Source: Streptomyces sp. YIM 130001 (GTDB lineage: Bacteria > Actinomycetota > Actinomycetes > Streptomycetales > Streptomycetaceae). From it: a DNA stretch of 64,000 nucleotides. The notes under the pieces are model-generated. The model had not been told where the DNA came from. It worked only from the letters and a program-made list of their open reading frames with translations, and searched no databases. Shown here piece by piece: positions 8,703 through 16,375 of the stretch. The translations under genes were made by a program, and so were the position numbers. The stretch is taken from NCBI RefSeq assembly GCF_003574445.1, contig NZ_KZ984565.1, forward strand, positions 149,305 to 213,304. Reading direction: 5' to 3'. Positions within the stretch are counted from its first letter, which is position 1. Every line of letters begins with the position of its first letter.

Positions 8703-10064
8703 CTAGGCCGCCCGTCGGGACAGCCACCCGTGCTCCCTGACGAGGTCGGCGTAGCGGCGCCCGCTGCCCTTGACGGTGCGGACCTGGGTGTCGTAGTCGA
8801 CATGGATCAGACCGAACCGCTTGTCGTAGCCGTACGCCCACTCGAAGTTGTCGAGCAGCGACCAGGCGTAGTAGCCGGCGAGCGGCGCGCCCTGTCGGAC
8901 GGCCCGTGCGCAGGCCGCCAGGTGTTCTTCCAGGTACGCCTGGCGTTCGGGGTCGTTCACGCTGCCGTCGGCCTGGACGAGGTCCGGGTAGGCGGAGCCG
9001 TTCTCGGTGACGTACAGCTTGCGGGCCCCGTACTCCCGGGTCAGCCGCAGCAGGAGCTGCTCGATGCCGCCGGCGTCGATCTCCCAGTCCATGGCGGTAC
9101 GGGGGACGCCGTGGCGGCGCACCTGGCGGGCGTACGGTGCGGGGCCGTCCGGGTCGTCGGCGACGGTGACGGGGAAGTAGTAGTTGAGCCCGAGGTGGTC
9201 GAGGGGGGCGGCGATGGTCGCCAAGTCGCCTGTTTTTTCCGGGAGTTCGACGCCGTAGAGGTCGAGCATGTCGGCGGGGAAGCCCCTGCCGTGGACGGGG
9301 TCGAGCCACCAGCGGTTGCTGTGGCCGTCCATGCGGAGGGCGGCGGCGACGTCCTCGGGGGCGTCACTGGCAGGGGCCACGGTGGAGAGGTTGTTGACGA
9401 TGCCGACCTGCGCGGCGGGGGAGGCGGCGCGGATGGCCTGGGCGGCCAGGCCGTGGCCCAGCAGCAGGTGGTACGAGGCGCGGACGGCGGCGGTGAGGTC
9501 GGTGAGCCCCGGGGCCATCAGGCCTTCGAGGTGGCCGATCCAGGCCGAGCAGAGCGGTTCGTTCAGGGTGGTCCACTGGGTGACGCGGTCGCCGAGGCGT
9601 TCGGCGACGAGGGAGGCGTAGGCCGCGAAGTGCTCGGCGGTGTCCCGCTCGGGCCAGCCGCCGCGGTCCTGCAGGGCCTGGGGCAGGTCCCAGTGGTAGA
9701 GGGTGACGGACGGGGTGATGCCTTCGGCGAGCAGGTGGTCGGTCAACTGGTCGTAGAAGGCGAGGCCCTTGGCGTTCGGCGGGCCGTCGCCGCCGGGCAG
9801 GATGCGGGGCCAGGCGAGGGAGAACCGGTAGGCGTTGGTGCCGAGTTGCTTCATCAGGGCGACGTCCTCGCGCCACCGGTGGTAGTGGTCGCAGGCCCGG
9901 TCCCCGTGGTCGTCGTTGTCGATCTTGCCGGGGGTGTGCGAGAAGGTGTCCCAGATCGAGGGGCCGCGGCCGTCCTCGGTGACGGCTCCTTCGACCTGGT
10001 AGGCGGAGGTGGCGGTGCCCCAGTGGAAGTCGGGCGGGAAGGCGGCGAGGTCGATGCTGGTCAA
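8703..10064 (-). CDS. GH1 beta-glucosidase, probably intracellular
   Basis: 453 residues, standard GH1 length, without a signal peptide. The family start signature FPPDFHWGTATSAYQVEG, the acid/base motif TLNEPLCSAW and the nucleophile motif LYVTENGSAYPD are all present, as is the C-terminal WSLLDNFEWAYGYDKRFGL. It should hydrolyse imported beta-linked gluco-oligosaccharides to glucose. The start is TTG at 10064, with GAAGGA eight bases upstream; a longer open frame upstream of it has no family resemblance. It is the fourth gene of a minus-strand operon after the sugar-binding protein and two permeases, about 80 bases behind the second permease. Confidence 0.93.
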   Translation of the reverse strand: MTSIDLAAFPPDFHWGTATSAYQVEGAVTEDGRGPSIWDTFSHTPGKIDNDDHGDRACDHYHRWREDVALMKQLGTNAYRFSLAWPRILPGGDGPPNAKGLAFYDQLTDHLLAEGITPSVTLYHWDLPQALQDRGGWPERDTAEHFAAYASLVAERLGDRVTQWTTLNEPLCSAWIGHLEGLMAPGLTDLTAAVRASYHLLLGHGLAAQAIRAASPAAQVGIVNNLSTVAPASDAPEDVAAALRMDGHSNRWWLDPVHGRGFPADMLDLYGVELPEKTGDLATIAAPLDHLGLNYYFPVTVADDPDGPAPYARQVRRHGVPRTAMDWEIDAGGIEQLLLRLTREYGARKLYVTENGSAYPDLVQADGSVNDPERQAYLEEHLAACARAVRQGAPLAGYYAWSLLDNFEWAYGYDKRFGLIHVDYDTQVRTVKGSGRRYADLVREHGWLSRRAA

Positions 10065-10144
10065 GAGGCGGTCCTTCGGTGTCCGGAGTCGGGGTGGGCT
10101 CGGGCGGTGGCCGGCTCGGCCGGCGGAACGGCCCGCTGTGCGGG

Positions 10145-11020
10145 TCACTTGACGGCTCCCGCCGTGAGGCCCGCGACGAGGTAGCGCTGGAGCAGCAGGA
10201 AGCCTGCGACGACGGGCACGCTCACGACGAGTGAGGCGGCCATGATCTGGTTCCAGTAGACGTCGTTCTGCGTGGAGTAGCCCTGGAGGCCGACGGCGAG
10301 GGTGCGGGTGGTGTCGTTGGTCATGACGGAGGCGAAGAGGACCTCGCCCCAGGCCGTCATGAAGGCGTAGACGGCTACGGCGACGATGCCGGGCACGGCC
10401 GCCGGCACGACGACGCGGAACAGTGCGCCGAGCGGGCCGCATCCGTCGACGAGGGCCGCCTCGTCGAGGTCGCGCGGCACGGAGTCGAAGTACCCGATCA
10501 GCATCCACACGGAGAACGGTAGGGAGAACGTCAGATACGTGAGGATGAGACCGGCGCGGGAGCCGAACAGGGCGATGCCGGTGGCGTTTCCGATGTTGAC
10601 GTAGATCAGGAAGAGCGGCAGCAGGAAGAGGATGCCGGGGAACATCTGCGTCGAGAGCACGGAGACGGTGAAGACGCGTTTGCCGCGGAAGCGGTAGCGG
10701 CTGACCGCATAGGCCGCGAAGACGGCGATGACGACCGAGCACACGGTGGCCGCACCGGCCACGACCAGCGAGTTCACGAAGTAGCGGGCGAGTGGGACGG
10801 TCTTCCAGATGTCGACGTAGGGCTGCAGGGTGACCTCGCTCGGCAGCCAGCGGAACTTGCTGGATACGTCCTGAAGCGGCTTCAGGGAGCTGGACACCAT
10901 GACGTACACCGGCAGCAGGACGAAGCCGGTGAGCAGAGTGAGGAAGATCCGCCGGATCCAGAGGAAGGACCGGGGCGGTGCGGTCGGCGAGCGGTGGGGT
11001 GTCGCGGCGGTGTCACGCAT
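10145..11020 (-). CDS. ABC sugar importer permease (MalG type)
   Basis: 291 residues with six predicted membrane segments, starting with IFLTLLTGFVLLPVYVMVSSSL. The ATPase-docking EAA loop is visible as DEAALVDGCGPLGALFRVVVP, and the C-terminal LQRYLVAGLTAGAVK is typical of CUT1 inner permeases. It overlaps the end of the preceding permease gene by eight bases, so translation is probably coupled. It imports oligosaccharides together with the genes at 11013 and 12022. No ATPase gene is in the cluster; in Streptomyces the shared ATPase MsiK usually serves CUT1 importers. Confidence 0.92.
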   Translation of the reverse strand: MRDTAATPHRSPTAPPRSFLWIRRIFLTLLTGFVLLPVYVMVSSSLKPLQDVSSKFRWLPSEVTLQPYVDIWKTVPLARYFVNSLVVAGAATVCSVVIAVFAAYAVSRYRFRGKRVFTVSVLSTQMFPGILFLLPLFLIYVNIGNATGIALFGSRAGLILTYLTFSLPFSVWMLIGYFDSVPRDLDEAALVDGCGPLGALFRVVVPAAVPGIVAVAVYAFMTAWGEVLFASVMTNDTTRTLAVGLQGYSTQNDVYWNQIMAASLVVSVPVVAGFLLLQRYLVAGLTAGAVK

Positions 11021-12008
11021 CGGCTGCCCGCCTTCCTCGGGAGGTGTACAGCAGGTAGAGGCCGGTGACGAGCAGCAGGAACAGCAGCAGGAGTACGGAC
11101 ATGGCGGAGCCGGTGCCGAAGTTCCAGGTGGCGAACGACGACTGGTAGATGTGGATGGAGATCAGGTCCGCGCTGTGCGGGGCCGCCTTGCCGAACATCA
11201 CGAACGGCGTGTTGAAGTCGTTGAACGTCCAGAGGAACAGCACCAGGACCAGGACCTGATTGACGGGCCGCAGTGCAGGCAGCGTGACGTGCCGGATCTG
11301 CTGCGGCATGGTGGCGCCGTCGAGCGAGGAGGCCTCGTACATCTCCCGGGGGATGTTCTGCAGGCCGGCCATCACGATGAGGAAGGCGAACGGCCAGCCC
11401 TTCCACACGGACACGGTGAGCAGGGCGACGAAACTGTTGTCGCCGATCAGCCAGAACGAGGGTGCGTCGGTCAGTCCGAGCTGGTCGTGCAGGACGTGGT
11501 TCACCAGGCCGTTGTCGTGCTGGAACATGAAGACCCAGGTGATGACGGCGGTGTAGACGGGCAGCGCGTACGGGACGAGGAACAGGGCCCGCAGCAGACC
11601 CCGCCCCCGGAAGGCCTCCTGGAGGCAGATCGCGGCGGCGGTGCCGATCAGCCAGCACAGGCCGACGGACAGCACGGTGAAGGCACAGGTGACGAGGAAG
11701 GAGTGGAGGAGCGCCTGGCCGGCCGGGGCGTCGAAGTCGAGTGCGATGGAGTAGTTGTCCCAGCCGGTCCAGGGTGCGGCGCCCCAGTCGCGGATGAAGA
11801 ACTGGGTGAGCTTCTTGAAGCTCATGGCGATGCCGATGACGATCGGCACCAGGTGGACGAGGAGTTCGAAGAACACGGCCGGCAGGAGCAGCAGATAGGG
11901 CAGTGCGTTCTTGCGCAGGCGGCCCGGTGCGCGGCGCCGCCGGCCCGCGGGCTCGGCGGGGCCGGACTCGGCGCCGGGGCCCGGGGCGGGGGCGAGTGTC
12001 GTCGTCAT
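11013..12008 (-). CDS. ABC sugar importer permease (MalF type)
   Basis: 331 residues. After a basic, Pro-rich cytoplasmic tail come six membrane segments (NALPYLLLLPAVFFELLVHLVPI ...). The EAA motif appears as YEASSLDGATMPQQIRHVTLPALRPV. MalF-type partner of the downstream permease. It starts 13 bases after the binding-protein stop codon and ends eight bases inside the next gene, showing a tight operon. No separate promoter is visible. The substrate is inferred from the neighbours to be a beta-linked gluco-oligosaccharide. Confidence 0.92.
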   Translation of the reverse strand: MTTTLAPAPGPGAESGPAEPAGRRRRAPGRLRKNALPYLLLLPAVFFELLVHLVPIVIGIAMSFKKLTQFFIRDWGAAPWTGWDNYSIALDFDAPAGQALLHSFLVTCAFTVLSVGLCWLIGTAAAICLQEAFRGRGLLRALFLVPYALPVYTAVITWVFMFQHDNGLVNHVLHDQLGLTDAPSFWLIGDNSFVALLTVSVWKGWPFAFLIVMAGLQNIPREMYEASSLDGATMPQQIRHVTLPALRPVNQVLVLVLFLWTFNDFNTPFVMFGKAAPHSADLISIHIYQSSFATWNFGTGSAMSVLLLLFLLLVTGLYLLYTSRGRRAADA

Positions 12009-12021
12009 CGGGTGTGGTCGC

Positions 12022-13338
12022 TCACTGCTCGGCCATCTGCTGCTCGGCCTTGGTGAGTTCGGCCTTCACGGCCTGGGTGGTGATGGCCTTGCCGTCCGCC
12101 GCCGCGGCGAAGAGGTTCTTCACGGCCGTGCCGACCGCGGTCTCGAACTGCGACTCGTTCGGCACGCGCGGCAGGGGCGCGGCGCTCTTGGCCAAGGTGT
12201 CGCGCAGCACCTTGAGTTCGGGCTTGTCGAAGGCCTGATCGTCCTGGGCGGCCGTGACCGACGGGACCGAACCGTAGGCCTTGTTGAGGATCTTCTGCTC
12301 GGCATCACTCGTCATGAACTTGACGAACTCGGTGGCGCCGTCGAGGTTGTCGCTGTTCTTGAAGACGGCCATGTTGATGCCGGCGGCCATGGAGTTGGTG
12401 TTCTTGCCCTGGCCCGGAGGGCCGGCGGGCACAGGTGCCGGGACCACGCCCCAGTCGCTGTCCTTCATGCCCTGCGAGTCGAAGGTGGAGGCGGCGGCCT
12501 GCCACAGCACCATGGCCGTCCTGCCCTTGGAGAAGTCGCTCAGGGACTGGTTCTGGGCGTACTCCGCGTTGCCCGGCGCGATGATCTTGTCCTTGGCCAT
12601 GAAGTCCACGTACTGCTTCACGGCCGCCACGGCGCCCGGCGAGGTGAAGTCGGGCTTGCCGTCCGAGGCGAACCAGTCGGCGCCGCGCTGCTTGGCGAGC
12701 ACGAAGATCTGGTGGATGTTGTTGGACAGGTTGGCGCCCTCGGCGCCGAGTCCCCACTTGCCGCCCTTGGACAACCTCTTTCCGTCCGCGACCAGTTGGT
12801 CCCAGGTGGTGGGCGGCTCGCTGATGCCCGCCTCGCGGAACATCTTCTTGTTGTAGTAGAGCGCGTACGCCATGGAGTACAGCGGTACGGCCGCGGGGTC
12901 CTTGCCCTCGGCTCCGGCGGTGTCGAGCGCGGCCGGCACGAAGCGGTCCTTGCCGCCGATCTTGGCGAAGTTCTTCTTGTCCCAGGGCAGCAGGGCGCCG
13001 GTGGCCTGGAGCGAGGTCGACCAGCTGTTGCCGATGTTCAGGACGTCGGGGCCCTGGCCCGAAGTGGTGGCGGTGAGGATCCGGTTGAGCAGGTCCGACC
13101 AGGGGACCACCTCCAGCTTGACCTTGATGCCGGTCTGCTTCTCGAACTTCTTCAGTTCGGGGGTGAGGATCTTCTTGTCCGCCTGGACGGTGGGGCCTTG
13201 GTTGCTGGCCCAGTAAGTCAGCGTCTGCGGCGAGTCGTTGGAGCCCTCGCCGGTGGCGGATCCGCCACCACAGGCGGTGGCCGACAGAGCGAGGGTGACG
13301 ATGACGGCACCTACTGAGGTGGTACGGGTTCTGCTCAT
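12022..13338 (-). CDS. Sugar-binding lipoprotein of the ABC importer
   Basis: 438 residues, CUT1 extracellular binding protein (SBP_bac family). It has a lipoprotein signal ending in ATAC-GGGS, followed by TLTYWASNQGPTVQADKKILTPELKKFEKQTGIKVKLEVVPW, the usual beginning of the mature family. Later motifs such as WDQLVADGKRLSKGGKWGL and FKNSDNLDGATEFVKFMTSDAEQ fit as well. It is the first gene of the SBP-permease-permease-GH1 operon and is divergent from the ROK repressor gene. The 188-base gap between them holds AT-rich repeats likely to be the operator. Confidence 0.92.
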   Translation of the reverse strand: MSRTRTTSVGAVIVTLALSATACGGGSATGEGSNDSPQTLTYWASNQGPTVQADKKILTPELKKFEKQTGIKVKLEVVPWSDLLNRILTATTSGQGPDVLNIGNSWSTSLQATGALLPWDKKNFAKIGGKDRFVPAALDTAGAEGKDPAAVPLYSMAYALYYNKKMFREAGISEPPTTWDQLVADGKRLSKGGKWGLGAEGANLSNNIHQIFVLAKQRGADWFASDGKPDFTSPGAVAAVKQYVDFMAKDKIIAPGNAEYAQNQSLSDFSKGRTAMVLWQAAASTFDSQGMKDSDWGVVPAPVPAGPPGQGKNTNSMAAGINMAVFKNSDNLDGATEFVKFMTSDAEQKILNKAYGSVPSVTAAQDDQAFDKPELKVLRDTLAKSAAPLPRVPNESQFETAVGTAVKNLFAAAADGKAITTQAVKAELTKAEQQMAEQ

Positions 13339-13427
13339 GGCACCAGGTGTTCCTTTCCCGAGGAAGTCACCAAGGGGGCGAGGGAGCGGGCGGGCGCTGT
13401 GCGCGGTCGTCTGCTCCGGCAGTCCCT

Positions 13428-13461
13428 CACCTCTTAATTTGAGGTGTGATTTAAGTCCTGT
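13428..13461. promoter_or_regulatory. AT-rich inverted/direct repeats, candidate ROK operator
   Basis: In the divergent gap between the binding protein and the ROK gene, CACCTC-N7-GAGGTG (13428-13446) forms an inverted repeat. TTAATTT is echoed by GATTTAA 11 bases later. The stretch is strikingly AT-rich for this genome. ROK repressors such as XylR and NagC bind AT-rich dyads of this kind. No GAGAGCGCTCTC core occurs here, so this operon is probably under ROK rather than LacI control. Confidence 0.55.
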
Positions 13462-13526
13462 GGGAGGGTAGCGTCAAGGGGTCGCGCAAGGACGATCTCG
13501 AAGCACCGCAGAGTGGGAGGAGCCCC

Positions 13527-14813
13527 ATGGCCGCACGACGCAGCGGGCGCACGGTGCAGGACCTGCGAACGGAGAACCGGGCCGCCATCCTCAGAGAGCT
13601 GTACTTCGAAGGTCCGACGAGCCGTCAGGAACTGGGTCCTGCAACGGGTTTGAGCGCCGGATCGGTCAGCACTCTGGTGGCGGACCTGGTCGCGGAAAAC
13701 CTCGTCCAGGAGGCCGGAAGCGTCGAGTCCGAAGGTGGCCGGCCCCGCATCCTGCTGCGCATCGTCCCCAGCTGCGGGTACCTGATCGGCGTCGACGTCG
13801 GCGAAACCCGCCTGCGGATCGAGCTGTTCGACCTTTCGCTCGCCGAACTGGCCCGGGTGGAAAAGCCGTTGGAGCTGAAGGGATATCCGGTCCGCCAGGT
13901 GGCCGAACACATCGCGGCGGGCATCGGTGAAGTCCTCGCGACCGGAGGTGTCGCACCGGAACACCTGCTCGGCGTCGGCATCGGCGTGCCGGGCATCGTC
14001 GCCCAGGAGGCCGACGGCGCGGTGGTGCACGGGCAGACGATCGGCTGGGGTGCTGTGCCCCTCGAGGACCTGCTGCGCCAGGCCTGCCAACTCCCCGCAC
14101 ACGTCGGCTTCTTCGTCGACAACGGTGCGATGACCCTCGGGCAGGCGGAGATGTGGTTCGGCGCCGGACGGGGTGCCAAGGACGCCGTGGTGGTGCTCTT
14201 CGGTTCGGGCGTCGGGGCCTGCGTGGTCGCCGGCGGCCCGCCCCGTTCCGTCGAATGGGGCCACCTCACGGTCCATGTCCAGGGCCGTCGCTGCCGGTGC
14301 GGGGCGGTGGGCTGCCTGGAGGCCTACGCGGGCGCGGAGGCGCTGCTCGAGCGGTGGCGGGAGGCCGGCGGGGAGCCGCTGTACGGCGCCCAGGAGGAGG
14401 CCTCCCTCACCAGCATGCTCGCCTCCGCGTATCCGGCGGACGACGGCACGCGGCAGGACGCGACCGCGCTCGCCGTCCTGGAGGAGACCGCCGAGTATCT
14501 GGGCGCGGGGCTCTCCGGGCTCATCAATCTCTTCCGGCCGGAGCGGATCCTCGTCGGCGGCTGGGCCGGACTCCAGCTCGGCGACCGGTTCCTGGACACG
14601 GTTCGGCAGCACATCCCGAAGTACGCCCTCCAGTACCCGGCCGAGCGCGTCGACCTGCGGCTGGGACGACTCGGCCCGGACGCGGTCACGGTGGGCGCCG
14701 CGACGCTGCCGCTCGCCGCCTTCTTCCGCCGTGGCGGCCGGTCCGCCGCGGTGGCTCCCGTCGCGGAGCGGCCCGCCTGGCAGACCACGCTCAAGGAGCG
14801 TGCGCTGCCGTAG
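13527..14813 (+). CDS. ROK-family transcriptional repressor
   Basis: 428 residues. The N-terminal winged helix is seen in TVQDLRTENRAAILRELYFEGPTSRQELGPATGLSAGSVSTLVADLVAENLV. The ROK sugar-kinase-like domain follows, with YLIGVDVGETRLRIELFD and the zinc-binding signature CRCGAVGCLEAYA. Such proteins bind a sugar or sugar phosphate and then leave the DNA. It is divergent from the sugar-importer operon, which it most likely represses along with itself. A GGGAGGAG ribosome site lies before ATG 13527. Whether the kinase activity remains cannot be told. Confidence 0.9.
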   Translation: MAARRSGRTVQDLRTENRAAILRELYFEGPTSRQELGPATGLSAGSVSTLVADLVAENLVQEAGSVESEGGRPRILLRIVPSCGYLIGVDVGETRLRIELFDLSLAELARVEKPLELKGYPVRQVAEHIAAGIGEVLATGGVAPEHLLGVGIGVPGIVAQEADGAVVHGQTIGWGAVPLEDLLRQACQLPAHVGFFVDNGAMTLGQAEMWFGAGRGAKDAVVVLFGSGVGACVVAGGPPRSVEWGHLTVHVQGRRCRCGAVGCLEAYAGAEALLERWREAGGEPLYGAQEEASLTSMLASAYPADDGTRQDATALAVLEETAEYLGAGLSGLINLFRPERILVGGWAGLQLGDRFLDTVRQHIPKYALQYPAERVDLRLGRLGPDAVTVGAATLPLAAFFRRGGRSAAVAPVAERPAWQTTLKERALP

Positions 14814-15053
14814 GGGGCGGGGCCGCGGCAGGGGAGGCGGGGCCGGCCCCGTGCTTGGGGTCGCCCCGTTTCCGGGCCGACCCGTGCGTCGGGGGTCTGC
14901 GCTCAGGCCTGCGGTCTGCGGTCTGCGGTGTGCGACCTCACGGGCCGGACCGGCTCGGTCTGTCCTCGAGCGCCGGACGGGCCTCGAGATGTGTCCGGGC
15001 CTGATGGTGCCTCCGGGGTCGAAGAGGCCTCAGGGGGCGGCTTGTTGTGCCGG

Positions 15054-16160
15054 TCAGGTCGACTCTCGTACCACCAGCTCGGGATCGAAGATGACCGAGG
15101 TCGGGTCGGTGCGGTCGCCGTGGATGTACTCCTCCAGGAGCTGCGCCATGGTGGCGGCCATCTCCTCGACCGGCTGGCGCACGGTGGTCAGCGGTGGGCT
15201 GCAGGTGAGCGCGACGCTCGAGTCGTCGAAACCGACCACGGCCACGTCCTGCGGCACCCGCCGGCCGTGGCGGGCCAGTACCTGGCAGACGCCCTGCGCC
15301 ATCAGGTCGTTCCCCGCGAACACCCCGTCCACTTCCGGGTGTTCGGCCAGCAGCCGCTCCATCGCGGCGACACCGCTGGCCAGGGTGAAGCCGCCCTCGA
15401 CGATCGGTACGTACGGCACCCCGGCGCGCTCCGTCCCGTCCCGGAACCCGGCCAGGCGCTCCTGCCCCGCCGGCACGTCCAGCGGACCGGTCACGGTGGT
15501 CACCCTGCGCCGGCCGCGCTCGAGGAGGTGCTGCGCCGCGAGCAGGCCGCCGTGCCGGTGCGCGAGGTCGACGAAGCTGACCGGGGCGGGCACCGCGGGG
15601 CGGGCGAAGCACACCGCCGGCAGGCGCTCGGCGGCCAGCCGGGCCGGCAGCGGGTCCTCGGCGTGCGTGGACACCACCAGGGCGCCGTCCGCGCTGCCCT
15701 GGCGCAGGTAGTCCACCACCTGCGTCCGGGCGCTCTCCGACTCGGCGAACATCAGCACCGGGTGCATCGAGCGCGGCCGCAGAAAGCCGACCACACCGGA
15801 CACCACCCGCCCGAAGAACGGGTCCCCGAAGACGCGGGCGGCGAACTCGTGCTGCGCGGCGTCCTGTTGGCCGTCCCTGGCATCCCTGCCGTCCTTGGCG
15901 TCGTTCGCCGCGCCGTCCTTGGCGCCGGGGTTCTCGCCGCCCGCGCCGGACACCACCAGGGCGATGGTCTCCGCCCGACGGGTCACCAGGGACCGGGCCG
16001 CCCGGTTCGGTGCGTACCCCGTGCTGTCGATGGCCCGGCGGACCACCTCCTGGATGTCCGGGTCCACATTGCGGATGCCGTTGATGACCCGGGAGACGGT
16101 GGCCCGGGAGACACCGGCCTCGCGCGCCACGTCCTCGAGTGTCGGCGCCTGTCGGTTCAT
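15054..16160 (-). CDS. LacI-family repressor of the glucan island
   Basis: 368 residues from ATG 16160. The longer open frame upstream has no family character. N-terminal HTH with hinge: TLEDVAREAGVSRATVSRVINGIRNVDPDIQEVVRRAIDSTGYAPNRAARSLV. The C-terminal effector domain is of the ribose-binding type (VDGVFAGNDLMAQGVCQVL, DVAVVGFDDSSVA). An Asp/Ala-rich insertion near residues 85-110 (NPGAKDGAANDAKDGRDARDG) is unusual. An 11/12 match to the GAGAGCGCTCTC core lies 36 bases upstream, suggesting autoregulation. Exact cores precede the GH55-like and DUF1996 genes. The effector is probably a beta-gluco-oligosaccharide. Confidence 0.9.
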   Translation of the reverse strand: MNRQAPTLEDVAREAGVSRATVSRVINGIRNVDPDIQEVVRRAIDSTGYAPNRAARSLVTRRAETIALVVSGAGGENPGAKDGAANDAKDGRDARDGQQDAAQHEFAARVFGDPFFGRVVSGVVGFLRPRSMHPVLMFAESESARTQVVDYLRQGSADGALVVSTHAEDPLPARLAAERLPAVCFARPAVPAPVSFVDLAHRHGGLLAAQHLLERGRRRVTTVTGPLDVPAGQERLAGFRDGTERAGVPYVPIVEGGFTLASGVAAMERLLAEHPEVDGVFAGNDLMAQGVCQVLARHGRRVPQDVAVVGFDDSSVALTCSPPLTTVRQPVEEMAATMAQLLEEYIHGDRTDPTSVIFDPELVVREST

Positions 16161-16195
16161 ACCCCGCCCCTCGTCGCTGCCTCCGCCGCCGATTA

Positions 16196-16207
16196 TAGAG
16201 CGCTCTC
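16196..16207. promoter_or_regulatory. LacI-type operator half-degenerate, upstream of lacI gene
   Basis: TAGAGCGCTCTC matches the GAGAGCGCTCTC core at 11 of 12 positions, 36 bases before the LacI-family start. Outer flanks are not symmetric. It is probably an autoregulatory site weaker than those at 8621 and 22073. Confidence 0.65.
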
Positions 16208-16233
16208 CCCGCCCCGGTCCGGGCCTCTGACCA

Positions 16234-16350
16234 GGGCGGAACAGGAACCCCGACGGGGGCGGAACAGGAACCCCGACCGGGCGGAACAGGGCCCGGGAAC
16301 CGGGCAGGACAGGGCCCGGGAACCGGGCAGGACAGGGATCGGGGGATGGG
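16234..16350. repeat. Imperfect tandem repeats upstream of the lacI gene
   Basis: Two 21-base units are identical at 16234-16254 and 16257-16277 (core CGGAACAGGAACCCCGAC). A shortened third copy follows. Then come two copies of a related unit built on CCGGGCAGGACAGGG and two of GGATCG/GGGATG-type spacing. It lies between the convergently read lacI promoter and the end of the GH3 gene. No coding function was seen. Confidence 0.6.
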
Positions 16351-16375
16351 CGGTCAGGGATCGAGGGATGCGCGG

